This document shows, one piece after another, positions 32,645 to 42,383 of a stretch of 64,000 nt of DNA. Source of the DNA: Bacteroidota bacterium (GTDB lineage Bacteria > Bacteroidota > Bacteroidia > 2-12-FULL-35-15); the NCBI GenBank assembly GCA_025963715.1, contig JAOQAG010000017.1, forward strand, positions 62,001-126,000. Reading direction: 5' to 3'. Each line of letters begins with the position of its first letter. Positions within the stretch are counted from its first letter, which is position 1. The notes under the pieces were generated by a model that was not told the origin of the DNA, searched no databases, and saw nothing but the letters and a program-made list of their open reading frames with translations. A program made the translations under genes and the position numbers.

Positions 32645-34234
32645 TTAATCTTCCTTGAATTCGGAAATAAAATGGAATTTAATATCCGGGTTTTTTTCCT
32701 CTGCCATTTGCAGCGCCCAGGCCGATTCTGCTAAAAATACCGGGCGACTTTCTTTGTCCATCGCCATGTGATGCGCTTTCTCAAAAATAAATTCTTCCAA
32801 CTTCTTCTTGTCCTTGCTGCTGATCCAGCAGGCTTTGTACAGCGAGATCATTTCGTAATTACAGGAAGCAGAATATTCGCTTTTTAAGCGGTGCTGGATC
32901 ACCTCAAATTGCAGGGCGCCCACCGTTCCTAATACCTTGCGGTTGTCGGTGCGCTTGGTAAAAAGCTGCGCAACTCCTTCGTCAGTAAGCTGTTCTAGCC
33001 CCTTCGCTAGCTGTTTGGTTTTTAAAGGATCTTTGTTGACTACATATTTGAACAATTCCGGCGAAAATTGCGGAATGCCTTTAAAATTCATTTTTTCGCC
33101 TTCGGTAAGTGTATCGCCGATCTTAAAATTATTGGAATCATACAAGCCGATAATATCACCGGGAAATGCTTCATCCACCACACTTTTATCCTGCGCCATA
33201 AAAGCGGTTGGATTGGAGAATTTCATACTGCGGTTTTCGCGCACATGAAAATAATTGGTATTGCGCTCGAACTTACCGGAAACAATGCGTAAAAAGGCAA
33301 TGCGGTCGCGGTGCTTCGGATCCAGGTTGGCGTGGATCTTAAAAATAAAGCCGCTGAAATTTTTATCGTCCGGTTTTACCTCGCGGGTATCCGTTGTTCT
33401 GCCTCGTGGCGATGGTGCGATCTGGATGAAACAATCCAGCAGCTCGCGCACACCAAAATTGTTGACCGCGCTACCGAAAAATACCGGCGAAACCATGGCT
33501 TCATTGTATTCTTCCACATCAAATACCGGATAACCGGCTTCCAGCAATTCCACATCGTTGCGCAGGGTATTGGCGTAATCTTCCCCGATGATCTTATCCA
33601 GCGTGCCATCATTCAGATCTTTGATCTCGATGGAATTTTCCATGGTTTGTTTCTCGCCGGAATTAAAAACGGTCAGGCTTTTTTCATATAAATTGTAAAC
33701 GCCTTTAAATGTTTTCCCCATGCTGATCGGCCAGCTTAAAGGGCGCAGATCAATGCGTAATTCTTTTTCAATTTCTTCCAGCAGATCAAAGGGATCTTTT
33801 CCCTCGCGGTCCAGCTTATTGATAAAAACAATCACCGGTGTGTTGCGCATGCGGCATACTTCCAGCAATTTGCGGGTTTGCGGCTCCACACCTTTGGCAC
33901 AGTCGATGAGCATTACCACGCTATCCACAGCTGTAAGCGTGCGGTAGGTATCTTCTGCAAAATCCTCGTGGCCGGGCGTATCCAGCAGGTTGATCTTAAT
34001 TCCTTTGTACTCAAATCCCATTACAGAAGTGGCAACGGAAATTCCCCGCTGCCGCTCGATTTCCATAAAATCGGAAGTGGTGTGCTTTTTAATTTTATTT
34101 GATTTTACAGCGCCAGCTGTCTGGATGGCACCGCCGAAAAGCAATAATTTTTCAGTAAGGGTGGTTTTACCGGCATCGGGGTGCGCAATGATCCCGAAGC
34201 TTCTGCGGCGTTCTGTTTCTTCTTTGATTGTCAT
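32645..34234 (-). CDS. prfC: peptide chain release factor 3
   Basis: A 529-residue translational GTPase of the RF3 type. It has G1 AHPDAGKTT (17-25), the switch region RGISVATSVM, G3 DTPGHEDF, G4 NKLD and the RF3-typical DLRPLSWPISMGKTFKGVYN-like stretch split after PISMG. It recycles RF1/RF2 from the ribosome after termination. Length equals the family norm, and start context and frame are unambiguous. It is preceded by rplS on the same strand but separated by a terminator, so it probably has its own promoter. Confidence 0.96.
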   Translation of the reverse strand: MTIKEETERRRSFGIIAHPDAGKTTLTEKLLLFGGAIQTAGAVKSNKIKKHTTSDFMEIERQRGISVATSVMGFEYKGIKINLLDTPGHEDFAEDTYRTLTAVDSVVMLIDCAKGVEPQTRKLLEVCRMRNTPVIVFINKLDREGKDPFDLLEEIEKELRIDLRPLSWPISMGKTFKGVYNLYEKSLTVFNSGEKQTMENSIEIKDLNDGTLDKIIGEDYANTLRNDVELLEAGYPVFDVEEYNEAMVSPVFFGSAVNNFGVRELLDCFIQIAPSPRGRTTDTREVKPDDKNFSGFIFKIHANLDPKHRDRIAFLRIVSGKFERNTNYFHVRENRSMKFSNPTAFMAQDKSVVDEAFPGDIIGLYDSNNFKIGDTLTEGEKMNFKGIPQFSPELFKYVVNKDPLKTKQLAKGLEQLTDEGVAQLFTKRTDNRKVLGTVGALQFEVIQHRLKSEYSASCNYEMISLYKACWISSKDKKKLEEFIFEKAHHMAMDKESRPVFLAESAWALQMAEEKNPDIKFHFISEFKED

Positions 34235-34292
34235 GATTTGTTTTACTGTTTCTTCCGGATCAGGGAATTACCGGTTTCAATTATTCAAATAA

Positions 34293-34326
34293 AAAAACCC
34301 CTTCCGTGGAAACGGAAAGGGGTTTT
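34293..34326 (-). terminator. rho-independent terminator of rplS
   Basis: On the minus strand a stem of aaaacccc-t-ttccgt and acggaaggggtttt (one bulged base) is followed by a T run. It lies 18 bases after the rplS stop. Confidence 0.82.
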
Positions 34327-34343
34327 GAAATAATGTGATCCAA

Positions 34344-34694
34344 TTATTGTTTCTTTTCAGCGATACGTGCTGCTTTACCTGTTAATCCACGTAAGTAGAA
34401 TAAACGAGCTCTGCGTACAACACCTACTTTATTTAATTCTACTTTATCGATGTAAGGTGAATTTACAGGAAATACACGTTCTACACCAATACCGTTGCTC
34501 ATTTTACGAACTGTAAAAGATTCGGTAAGGCCAGCGCCTTTGCGTTGAATAACAACACCCTGGTATTGCTGAACACGTTCTTTTTCACCTTCTTTAATTT
34601 TATAATGAACAGTAACAGTATCACCTGCTTTAAATTTGGGGTGGTTTGCTTTTGCTCCGAATTGCTCTTCTACGAATTGTATTAAATTGCTCAT
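34344..34694 (-). CDS. rplS: 50S ribosomal protein L19
   Basis: A 116-residue L19 with the family features [48 protein letters not shown] and [19 protein letters not shown]. It sits at the 30S-50S interface. It has its own well-formed promoter upstream and a terminator downstream. trmD, usually directly before it, is 1 kb away beyond an opposed gene. Confidence 0.97.
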   Translation of the reverse strand: MSNLIQFVEEQFGAKANHPKFKAGDTVTVHYKIKEGEKERVQQYQGVVIQRKGAGLTESFTVRKMSNGIGVERVFPVNSPYIDKVELNKVGVVRRARLFYLRGLTGKAARIAEKKQ

Positions 34695-34744
34695 AACTCT
34701 TTGTTTTATAATGTATTAACTGTATTCTTTTCCTAAAAGGACTG

Positions 34745-34778
34745 CAAATATAGTTTATTTTTCTAAATCGAAAACAAA
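34745..34778 (-). promoter_or_regulatory. Bacteroidota promoter of rplS (TTTG - 22 - TATATTTG)
   Basis: Minus strand: TATATTTG (34745-34752) fits the -7 box and TTTG (34775-34778) the -33 box with 22 bases between; the ATG is 50 bases downstream. Confidence 0.68.
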
Positions 34779-34856
34779 TCTTCAAAAATATTTCCGTGTT
34801 TTTTATGCTAAATGCAACCAAATGCAATTTTAATGCGCCTTTGAGGTTATAAAGAT

Positions 34857-35621
34857 ATGCTTTTTTGCAAAAACTACTCCATTTCCGTTCCCGAACCCTG
34901 TCACGAAAAGTGGGAGAATATGCATGCCGCTGCCGGTGGCCGCTTTTGCGATTCCTGTGAGGAAAATGTAGTGGATTTTACCGGGATGAATGAAAAAGAG
35001 ATCATTCTGTATTTCAGGAATAAAAAACATACGGGCTGCGGTAGGTTTGAAGTCAGCCAGGTGGGGAAAAATTACGTGGTGAACCCGCAAATTAAATTGC
35101 AGCTTCATCAGCGTTTTTTCAGCTATTTGTTTACATTTTTTGTTTCGAATGCAATTGTGGATAAAGTCGCAGCACAAACCGATACGACAACAATTGTTCA
35201 GCCCGATACGATTGCTCAACTGGCAGGAAATGATTCAGCGTTGCTTGCAAAAGATTCGCTGATGATAGCACAGGCGGACACTACCGGTTGTGTTGAGGAT
35301 TCCGCAAGCATTGCCATGGAATTAAAAGCGGAATTCCCGGAAACGTTATCTGTTTCCGAACCTTATATTGTAACTGTAACAACGGTTAGTGGGGGCTTTT
35401 ATTGGGATCCACCGGCTAATCCGGATCCTACTTTCCTCGATTTTTTTAAAGTTAAATTTCGTGATTCACTGGCAGTATTGAAGAAAACGGTGGGAATTAT
35501 AAAAGAAGAGCAAATTCCAACAAACCCTGAAACTCCCGAAAAACCTGCTAAAAAAGATACTACCATTGTAAGCGCCGTGCTACCGGATGAGCTAAAACGC
35601 AAAGGAGATAAGAGAGCGTAG
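34857..35621 (+). CDS. membrane protein with Bacteroidota CxxC/PCHxxW N-terminal motif
   Basis: A 254-residue protein. The first ~70 residues carry SVPEPCHEKWENM, GRFCDSCEENVVDFTGM and CGRFEV (C15, C31, C34, C61), a cysteine-containing cytoplasmic motif found at the N-terminus of many Bacteroidota membrane proteins, probably metal- or redox-related. A membrane segment lies at about 87-104. The remaining ~150 residues are an extracytoplasmic region rich in Asp, Thr and Pro (TNPETPEKPAKK) with VTVTTVSGGFYWDPP. Function unknown. It lies between trmD and rplS in the opposite direction. Confidence 0.7.
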   Translation: MLFCKNYSISVPEPCHEKWENMHAAAGGRFCDSCEENVVDFTGMNEKEIILYFRNKKHTGCGRFEVSQVGKNYVVNPQIKLQLHQRFFSYLFTFFVSNAIVDKVAAQTDTTTIVQPDTIAQLAGNDSALLAKDSLMIAQADTTGCVEDSASIAMELKAEFPETLSVSEPYIVTVTTVSGGFYWDPPANPDPTFLDFFKVKFRDSLAVLKKTVGIIKEEQIPTNPETPEKPAKKDTTIVSAVLPDELKRKGDKRA

Positions 35622-35688
35622 TTTTTAACAATCCAACATACAACTCACACACAGGTCTTGATTCTTGTGTCTTGCCTCTTTCTACACC

Positions 35689-35724
35689 TGGTCTAACATC
35701 CAATATCTAACAATCCAACATCTT
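35689..35724. repeat. 'ctaacatccaatatctaac' dispersed repeat
   Basis: It is the same word as at 9931-9957 (ending at the sucD start codon) and 41017-41054. It lies between the stop of 34857-35621 and the trmD stop. Confidence 0.7.
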
Positions 35725-35726
35725 AT

Positions 35727-36401
35727 TTACTCTAACAAATCCGGCCTGCGCTGCTGCGTGCGTTCAATGCTTTGCTCGTGCCGCCAGTTTTCTATCTTTT
35801 CGGCATGACCGGATAAAAGGATCTCCGGAACTTTCCAACCGTTAAATTCGGCAGGCCGCGTATACACCGGAGGCGCCAGTAAATTATCCTGGAAAGAATC
35901 GGTGAGGGCAGAGGTTTCATCCGAAATAGCGCCGGGAATAATGCGGATCACACTGTCGCAAATCACGGCAGCTGCCAGCTCACCGCCGGAAAGCACATAA
36001 TCGCCAATTGAAATTTCGCGGGTGATAAAATGATCGCGGACACGCTGATCTACGCCTTTATAATGGCCGCACAGAATAATGATATTTTTTAAGGTAGAAA
36101 GATGATTGCTTGTTTTTTGATTGAGGGTTTCTCCATCTGGCGAAGTATAAATGATCTCGTCGTAATTGCGCTCCGCTTTCAAAGCATTGATGCAATTAGC
36201 GATCGGCTCGATGCTCATGACCATTCCGGCGCCACCGCCAAATGCATAATCATCCACGCTTTTTTGTTTGTGAGTGGAGTAATCCCGCAGGTTAATAAGG
36301 TTGACCTCTACCAATCCTTTATCGATGGCACGTTTTAAAATGCTGTGCTGAAAAGGGCTTTCCAGCAATTGTGGCAATACGGTGATGATATCTATTCGCA
36401 T
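35727..36401 (-). CDS. trmD: tRNA (guanine37-N1)-methyltransferase TrmD
   Basis: A 224-residue SPOUT methyltransferase. [11 protein letters not shown] opens the chain; [40 protein letters not shown] and the trefoil-knot SAM site follow; [15 protein letters not shown] and the C-terminal R-R-P-DLL end are typical. It makes m1G37, preventing +1 frameshifts. The transcript may be leaderless: a TACCTTTG box ends four bases before the ATG. Confidence 0.96.
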   Translation of the reverse strand: MRIDIITVLPQLLESPFQHSILKRAIDKGLVEVNLINLRDYSTHKQKSVDDYAFGGGAGMVMSIEPIANCINALKAERNYDEIIYTSPDGETLNQKTSNHLSTLKNIIILCGHYKGVDQRVRDHFITREISIGDYVLSGGELAAAVICDSVIRIIPGAISDETSALTDSFQDNLLAPPVYTRPAEFNGWKVPEILLSGHAEKIENWRHEQSIERTQQRRPDLLE

Positions 36402-36405
36402 GGCG

Positions 36406-36413
36406 CAAAGGTA
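36406..36413 (-). promoter_or_regulatory. -7 box (TACCTTTG) immediately upstream of trmD
   Basis: Minus strand TACCTTTG, TAnnTTTG type, only 4 bases from the start codon, which would place the transcript start at or next to the ATG. No TTTG -33 box is visible at the expected distance. Confidence 0.45.
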
Positions 36414-36485
36414 ATATAATGTGCTGATGTGCAGATTACTGATGTGCAGATTTTCTGTGCGGGTGCTTTGCGCAGATTTACTTGC

Positions 36486-36983
36486 TTACAGCTTTTTTAC
36501 GAATTTTACTTCCGTGATTTCAAATCCTAATCGTTTGTGCGCAGCAATACTGACTTCGTTCCATGACCAGGTAGCGGATTGCAAGTGTTTGCAGTTTTTT
36601 TCCCTGAACCATGTTTCCAATTTGTTATAAAGTGCGAATCCTGCGCCAAGTTTTCTGCATTTCTCTGCTACAAACCAGTCTTCCACAACTCCAATGGGAT
36701 TCAGCACAAGATCCTCGTCGGTGCTTACTCTGCCGATGATGAAGCCAATTGTTATTTCTTTGCTTTTTGCAAGAAAAATAGCGGTAGTGCCTTCTGCTAT
36801 CTCCAGTTCCAGCCCGGCAATGTAACGCCGGTAAATGGCTTCTGTATCCTGTTCTTTTTCTACTTCCTGCACCAATGGCGATGCTCCGGCTTTAAAATAA
36901 TCATGTTGCAGGCTTAGCAAAAGGCGAAGCAGCTCCGGCTGATCGGAAGATTGATACTTGTAAAGTGTTGTTTCCATTTGCAT
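36486..36983 (-). CDS. GNAT family N-acetyltransferase
   Basis: About 165 residues from the ATG at 36983; a frame extension to 37067 lacks similarity to the fold. Features of GNAT are TAIFLAKSKEITIGFIIGRV (strands 2-4), VVEDWFVAEKCRKLGAGFALYNKLETWFRE (acetyl-CoA loop, here RKLGAG in place of the usual Q/RxxGxG/A), and WNEVSIAAHKRLGFE. The acceptor substrate is unknown. Between it and trmD lie tandem 'ctgatgtgcagatt' words. Confidence 0.82.
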   Translation of the reverse strand: MQMETTLYKYQSSDQPELLRLLLSLQHDYFKAGASPLVQEVEKEQDTEAIYRRYIAGLELEIAEGTTAIFLAKSKEITIGFIIGRVSTDEDLVLNPIGVVEDWFVAEKCRKLGAGFALYNKLETWFREKNCKHLQSATWSWNEVSIAAHKRLGFEITEVKFVKKL

Positions 36984-37127
36984 TGTTTGTGAAAATTTTC
37001 TTATTCGATCTTTATGCAATAAGTAAGCAGTTTCTGTGATCCGGTTGGTGGCATTTCCGAAATCCATCTGTATTTATTTTATATATTTAGTGCGGACAAA
37101 CGAAACAAAAAACAAACCATTAATCCT

Positions 37128-37895
37128 ATGAATCACTCTTTCTCTCTCCGTACAAGTGTGTTGCTTTTGCTGATGTTATGTGTGCAATCTATAAAAGCGC
37201 AGGATACTATCTATAAAAATGACGGAACCGTTATTTATGCAAAAATAATGGAAGTAGGTACCAATGCGATCAGCTTTAAAAAAACAAACAATCCCGACGG
37301 GCCTACTTTTATTGAGAATAAAACAGACATTTCGCTGATCAAATACCGGAACGGGGAGCAGCAGGAATTTGTAAAGGTGCCTGATCCTGGTATTGAGCAG
37401 CAAAAAGTGCAACAGGAACAAAAACAGTCGGAGTTGAAAAGTACAACGCTGAATAATCCGGTAAACGCTAACCCGCCGAATGATGCTTTGAAGAACGGGC
37501 CGGTAAGTGAACATTATCACATAGAGGAACTGAACGGCAGGTACACGATCAACGGACAGAAATTAGGAAAAAAATCGCTGGACAGGCAATTGGCAAAATC
37601 AAAAAATCCGGCGGTGCGGGCCAGCTTAAAAACAGCAAAGGCATTTAAGATCAGCCAGAAAATTATCGGGCTCACATCCTACGCAACCACGGCAGGCGGA
37701 GGTGTAACCTCCATCGCTACTGTTTCACAATTTGTAACCGCATATCAAACAAAAACATTATCGCCAAAATATTATATGAATGCAGGCCTGAGCTTGCTGG
37801 GTACCATGGCTTTGCCGATCACTTCGGGTTACCTGAAAAAATTCAGGGATAAAGCGTATGATAAAACAATTGATCTGTATAATGTAACCAATTAA
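37128..37895 (+). CDS. exported protein sharing an N-terminal domain with the 11177 gene
   Basis: A 255-residue protein with a signal peptide (ending VQSIKA). The first mature residues (QDTIYKNDGTVIYAKIMEVG, then DISLIKYRNGEQQEF) match the pattern of the exported protein at 11177-11995. The middle is Gln/Lys/Asn-rich and probably flexible (EQQKVQQEQKQSE). The C-terminal ~110 residues contain two possible membrane-associated segments (SYATTAGGGVTSIATVSQF; AGLSLLGTMALPITSGYL). No family name is recognised. It may be an envelope-associated protein. Confidence 0.6.
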   Translation: MNHSFSLRTSVLLLLMLCVQSIKAQDTIYKNDGTVIYAKIMEVGTNAISFKKTNNPDGPTFIENKTDISLIKYRNGEQQEFVKVPDPGIEQQKVQQEQKQSELKSTTLNNPVNANPPNDALKNGPVSEHYHIEELNGRYTINGQKLGKKSLDRQLAKSKNPAVRASLKTAKAFKISQKIIGLTSYATTAGGGVTSIATVSQFVTAYQTKTLSPKYYMNAGLSLLGTMALPITSGYLKKFRDKAYDKTIDLYNVTN

Positions 37896-37970
37896 AGTAT
37901 CAGGTAGTTAGTATCAAGTACTGATGCACTACTTATTTTTACAATCCTTTCTTTAAAAAAAATTATTCCG

Positions 37971-37978
37971 TAAGTTTG
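37971..37978 (+). promoter_or_regulatory. -7 box (TAAGTTTG) of the biotin operon
   Basis: TAAGTTTG fits TAnnTTTG and lies 29 bases before the bioB ATG. It overlaps ttgtgaacc (37975-37983), which resembles a half-site of a BirA operator; the second half is not clear. Confidence 0.5.
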
Positions 37979-38007
37979 TGAACCTTAAAATCTAAACCAA
38001 AGCATAT

Positions 38008-39012
38008 ATGACAGCCATCAGACATAACTGGACCGTAGACGAAATTTTAGAAGTATATAATTCACCATTATTGGATTTGGTGTACCGCGCACAAACCATT
38101 CACCGCGAATTTAACGAAGCAAACGAAGTACAGGTAAGCTCGCTTTTATCGATCAAAACCGGCGGATGTGCCGAAGATTGCAGCTATTGCCCGCAGGCAG
38201 CGCGTTACAATACAGGTATTGAAGTGCATAAATTAATGAGCGTATCGCAGGTAAGTGAAGCGGCGGATAAAGCTAAAGCAGGCGGAGCATCCCGTTTGTG
38301 TATGGGTGCCGCATGGCGCGAAGTACGGGATAACAGTGATTTCGATCGCGTGCTGGAAATGGTAAAAACGGTGAATGCAAAAGGAATGGAAGTGTGCTGC
38401 ACATTGGGAATGCTTACCGAAAGCCAGGCTCAAAAGCTTGCTGACGCCGGTTTGTATGCCTACAATCACAACCTGGATACATCAGAAGAAACGTATAAAA
38501 AAATTATTACCACGCGTACGTACGATGATCGTTTGGATACGATCAAAAATGTGCGCAAGGCAAAAGTATCGGTATGTTCGGGCGGAATTATCGGCTTGGG
38601 TGAAACCACCGAAGACCGTGTGAAAATGCTGCAGACATTATCATCCATGGAAGTGCACCCGGAGTCGGTGCCAATTAACGCACTGGTTCCTGTAAAAGGT
38701 ACGCCGCTGCAGGATCAGCCGCTGGTTCCTATCTGGGACATGGTACGTATGATCGCAACAACCCGCATTGTGATCCCTGAAACGGTAGTGCGTTTATCCG
38801 CCGGAAGAACGCAAATGAGTTTGGAAGGGCAAGCCTTGTGTTTCCTTGCCGGTGCCAATTCTATTTTTGCCGGAGATAAGTTACTGACCACGCCAAATCC
38901 TGATTTTAATACGGATATGGAAATGTTTAATTTGTTCGGGTTGAATCCGCGTAAAGCGTTTAAAGATTCAAAACAACCGGAAGTAAAACAAAAAGAAGTT
39001 GCGTCGGTTTAA
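38008..39012 (+). CDS. bioB: biotin synthase
   Basis: A 334-residue radical-SAM enzyme. The [4Fe-4S] cysteines are C54, C58 and C61 in [12 protein letters not shown]; further conserved parts are [31 protein letters not shown] and VRLSAGR, which include ligands of the [2Fe-2S] cluster. It inserts sulfur into dethiobiotin. First gene of bioB-bioF(-bioD); the stop overlaps bioF by 14 bases. Confidence 0.97.
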   Translation: MTAIRHNWTVDEILEVYNSPLLDLVYRAQTIHREFNEANEVQVSSLLSIKTGGCAEDCSYCPQAARYNTGIEVHKLMSVSQVSEAADKAKAGGASRLCMGAAWREVRDNSDFDRVLEMVKTVNAKGMEVCCTLGMLTESQAQKLADAGLYAYNHNLDTSEETYKKIITTRTYDDRLDTIKNVRKAKVSVCSGGIIGLGETTEDRVKMLQTLSSMEVHPESVPINALVPVKGTPLQDQPLVPIWDMVRMIATTRIVIPETVVRLSAGRTQMSLEGQALCFLAGANSIFAGDKLLTTPNPDFNTDMEMFNLFGLNPRKAFKDSKQPEVKQKEVASV

Positions 39013-40156
39013 TCATTTCGCAGAACAATTTTTATCAGAGGCTCTGGAAAGAAGAACAGAGCAGAATGCCTTACGCAAGCTGGTTGTAAACGACCAGCTT
39101 GTTGATTTTTGCAGCAACGACTATCTTGGTTTTGCACGTTCGCCGGAACTGGCTGCTGCAATTAAAAAAGAATTATCGGACTTGCCAACGCAATTATCCG
39201 GTTCTACCGGATCGCGTTTGCTGGCGGGGAATACCGCTTACGCAGAAACGCTGGAAAAAAAAATTGCTGCTTTTCACGATGCAGAAGCGGGTTTGATCTA
39301 CAATTCGGGATACGATGCCAATGTAGGTTTGTTTTCGGCACTCGGACAAAAAAATGCCACCATTATTTACGATGAATTGATCCATGCTTCCGTGCATGAC
39401 GGCATTCGCATGTCGCAGGCAAATTCCTACATGTTTAAGCACAACGATCTGTTTCATCTCGAAGAGCGTTTAAAAATCGCGGAAGGAACCTGTTACGTAG
39501 CGATTGAAAGCATTTATTCCATGGATGGCGATACCGCTTTGTTGCCGGAGATAGCAGCGCTTTGTAAAAGATACAATGCGGCACTGATCGTGGATGAAGC
39601 GCATGCTACCGGTGTTACTGTGAATGATGGAAAAGGATTGGTACAGCAGCTCGGCATGGAAACAGAGGTGTTTGCACGCGTACATACGTTCGGAAAAGGA
39701 TTGGGCTGCCATGGTGCAATTGTATTGGGATCTGAATTACTCCGTGATTATTTAATTAATTTTTCCCGGGCATTTATTTATACCACGGCATTACCCGTAC
39801 ACAGCCTTGTTGCGATTCAGCAGGCGTATCAGCTTTTGCAAAAAAGCGAAGCGAAAATTACCGCTTTACAATCCCTGATAACGTTGTTTAAAGCCAAAGC
39901 AGCCGAAAATCCAGCTATTCAATTAATTGAGAGTAACAGTCCCATCCAATGCATTGTGATCCCGGGTAATGGAGAAGTAAAAAAGATCGCTTCGAAATTG
40001 CAGGAAGAAGGTTTGGATGTTCGCCCGATCCTGAGCCCTACCGTGCAAAAAGGAAAGGAACGCCTGCGGATCTGCATTCACCTGTTTAACAGGGAAAACG
40101 ACATTAATCGGTTAATAGAATCGGTTGGTGGTCACTTACAAACAATTAATAGTTAA
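38999..40156 (+). CDS. bioF: 8-amino-7-oxononanoate synthase
   Basis: A 385-residue alpha-oxoamine synthase: [10 protein letters not shown] at 37-46, [21 protein letters not shown], and the PLP Lys233 in [12 protein letters not shown]. It joins pimeloyl-ACP/CoA with alanine. The start is TTG at 38999, overlapping the end of bioB by 14 bases, consistent with translational coupling; no ATG is available near the N-terminus in frame. Confidence 0.95.
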   Translation: MRRFNHFAEQFLSEALERRTEQNALRKLVVNDQLVDFCSNDYLGFARSPELAAAIKKELSDLPTQLSGSTGSRLLAGNTAYAETLEKKIAAFHDAEAGLIYNSGYDANVGLFSALGQKNATIIYDELIHASVHDGIRMSQANSYMFKHNDLFHLEERLKIAEGTCYVAIESIYSMDGDTALLPEIAALCKRYNAALIVDEAHATGVTVNDGKGLVQQLGMETEVFARVHTFGKGLGCHGAIVLGSELLRDYLINFSRAFIYTTALPVHSLVAIQQAYQLLQKSEAKITALQSLITLFKAKAAENPAIQLIESNSPIQCIVIPGNGEVKKIASKLQEEGLDVRPILSPTVQKGKERLRICIHLFNRENDINRLIESVGGHLQTINS

Positions 40157-40231
40157 AAACTGCCAGCTCCATTTTGTGTGTAAGTAACTAAATTGTTATA
40201 TTTTCGTTGAAAACAAATGTAAAATCACTTT

Positions 40232-40864
40232 ATGAGAAAAATATTTGTTACCGGAATCGGAACTGACGTTGGAAAAACGGTTGTTTCTTCGGTACTTGTA
40301 GAAGCACTGAAAGCCGACTACTGGAAGCCTGTACAAACGGGAAGCTTTTTTTCTACAGATACTGCCAAAGTTCAGAAATGGGTTACCAACAGCGAAAGTA
40401 AATTCCATCCGGAAGGTTACCTGCTCAAACAATATATGTCGCCGCACGCTGCTGCCGAACTGGAAGATATAGAAATTAGACTAGCCGATTGCAGATTGCC
40501 GGAGACCAACAATACACTTATCATTGAAGGCGCAGGCGGATTAATGGTGCCGCTGAACCGTACGGAATTTATGATCGACATGATCGAAAAATTTGATGCG
40601 GAAGTGGTCCTGGTGATCCAGAATTATTTAGGCAGCATTAACCACACGCTTTTATCCATTGATGCATTAAAACACCGCAAATTAAATATCCTGGGTGTTG
40701 TATTCAATGGCCCGCCACACCAGCTTTCGCAGGATATTATTATGGATTACTGCGGATTAAAAGTGCTTGGCCGCATCAATAAAGAAAAAGACCTGACACA
40801 GGATGTGATCTCATCGTACGCAAAGGAATTTGAGTATTTGAAAGACCTGGTATCTACTAACTAA
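40232..40864 (+). CDS. bioD: dethiobiotin synthetase
   Basis: A 210-residue P-loop enzyme: FVTGIGTDVGKT (residues 5-16) is the Walker A, WKPVQTGS carries the catalytic Lys, and IIEGAGGLMVPLN is the conserved ligand loop. It closes the ureido ring of dethiobiotin with ATP and CO2. It lies 75 bases after bioF and is likely in the same transcript. Confidence 0.95.
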   Translation: MRKIFVTGIGTDVGKTVVSSVLVEALKADYWKPVQTGSFFSTDTAKVQKWVTNSESKFHPEGYLLKQYMSPHAAAELEDIEIRLADCRLPETNNTLIIEGAGGLMVPLNRTEFMIDMIEKFDAEVVLVIQNYLGSINHTLLSIDALKHRKLNILGVVFNGPPHQLSQDIIMDYCGLKVLGRINKEKDLTQDVISSYAKEFEYLKDLVSTN

Positions 40865-41105
40865 TCCATACGAAAGTTCAAAGTTTGCTATGCGCAGATG
40901 CTACTTTTGCTAAAAACGGAGACCCATTACACTCGGTGTTGTCATCCCGGGCTTGACCCGGGATCTGCCAATTAGAAGCAAGAGTTTATAAAAATAAACA
41001 TCTGGTTCATCTCACACAGTCTAACATCCAACATCTAATATCCAACATCTTCCTATTTAAATCTGCTGAAAATGTATAATTTTAACCACGATTATACAGC
41101 GGACT
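40865..41105. repeat. repeat cluster inside the biotin locus (bioD-bioA gap)
   Basis: Three different words are placed in 241 bases: a heptamer-type block with 'gcgcagatgc' (40874-40903), a perfect atcccggg-cttga-cccgggat palindrome (40944-40964) and the 'ctaacatccaacatc' word (41017-41054). No promoter is recognised for bioA. Confidence 0.75.
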
Positions 41106-42383
41106 ATGACATTACAGGAAAGAGATAAAAAAGTGGTGTGGCATCCATTCACACAAATTAAAGTGGCGCCCTTGCCGATAGCTATTGTGCGTGGCGAAGG
41201 CGCGTATTTTTTTGATGACCAGGGAAAGCGCTACATCGATGGAATAGCCAGCTGGTGGGTAAATGTGCACGGGCACAGTCATCCGTATTTAGCCAAAAAA
41301 ATTTCAGAACAATTAAGCGTACTCGAGCATGCTATTTTTTCGGGTTTTACACACGAACCGGCTGTGGAGCTTGCGGAGCGTTTATTAAAACGCTTACCGG
41401 GCAATCAGTCAAAAATATTTTATTCAGATAACGGTTCTACTTCCGTGGAAGTGGCCCTGAAAATGGCATTCCAGTACTGGAGCAATTTGGAGATCCCGAA
41501 AACAAAAGTGATTGCATTTGAAAACGGTTATCACGGTGATACGTTTGGCGGAATGAGCGTGGGTGCACGCAATGCGTTTAACATGCCTTTCTCTAAATTA
41601 TTATTTGATGTGATCCATATTCCGGTTCCGGTAAAAGGGAAAGAAGAAGAGAGTGTGAGCGCGCTAAAAAATGCTTTGCTACACGATGATGTGGCATCGT
41701 TCATATTTGAGCCGCTGGTGCAGGGCGCAGGAGGAATGGTCATGTATTCTGCGGAGGTGTTGGATCAGCTGATCAGCATGTGCCGTGCTAAAAAAGTGAT
41801 CACGATTGCCGATGAGGTAATGACGGGCTTTGGCCGTACCGGAAAGTTTTTTGCTGCGGATCATTTGCAGCACAAGCCTGATATTATCTGCATGAGCAAA
41901 GGATTAACGGGTGGTGTAATGCCGCTGGGAGCTACCAGCTGCGCACAATTTATTTACGATGCTTTTTTGAGCGATGATAAAATGAAAACGTTTTTTCACG
42001 GACATTCTTACACGGCCAATACAACAGCTTGTTCGGCCGCGCTGGCGAGCATGGATCTGTTTGATAAGCCGGAAGCATTTGAAAATATCAAACGGATAGA
42101 AGCAAAACATACTGCATTTTTGCAGGAAATAAAATCGCACAAAGCGTTGATAGATGTGCGGCAACTGGGAACTATTTTAGCATTTGAGATCAAGACGCCG
42201 GAGCATACCAATTATTTAAATTCGCTGGCGGAATACATTTCCGAATTTTTTGTGGAACGCGGGATCATCCTGCGGCCATTGGGAAATATCATGTATATTT
42301 TGCCGCCGTATTGCATTTCTGATCAGGATCTGGATTATATGTATAGTGTAGTGGAACTGTTTTTGAATGAACAGGGGGAATAG
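41106..42383 (+). CDS. bioA: adenosylmethionine-8-amino-7-oxononanoate aminotransferase
   Basis: A 425-residue class III aminotransferase with the BioA-type start VWHPFTQ (13-17), DGIASWWVNVHGH, SDNGSTSVEVALKMA, GYHGDTFGGMSV, IADEVMTGFGRTG and the PLP Lys265 in CMSKGLTGG. It makes 7,8-diaminononanoate using SAM as amino donor. Same direction as bioBFD, separated by repeat DNA, so it may be transcribed separately. Confidence 0.95.
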   Translation: MTLQERDKKVVWHPFTQIKVAPLPIAIVRGEGAYFFDDQGKRYIDGIASWWVNVHGHSHPYLAKKISEQLSVLEHAIFSGFTHEPAVELAERLLKRLPGNQSKIFYSDNGSTSVEVALKMAFQYWSNLEIPKTKVIAFENGYHGDTFGGMSVGARNAFNMPFSKLLFDVIHIPVPVKGKEEESVSALKNALLHDDVASFIFEPLVQGAGGMVMYSAEVLDQLISMCRAKKVITIADEVMTGFGRTGKFFAADHLQHKPDIICMSKGLTGGVMPLGATSCAQFIYDAFLSDDKMKTFFHGHSYTANTTACSAALASMDLFDKPEAFENIKRIEAKHTAFLQEIKSHKALIDVRQLGTILAFEIKTPEHTNYLNSLAEYISEFFVERGIILRPLGNIMYILPPYCISDQDLDYMYSVVELFLNEQGE

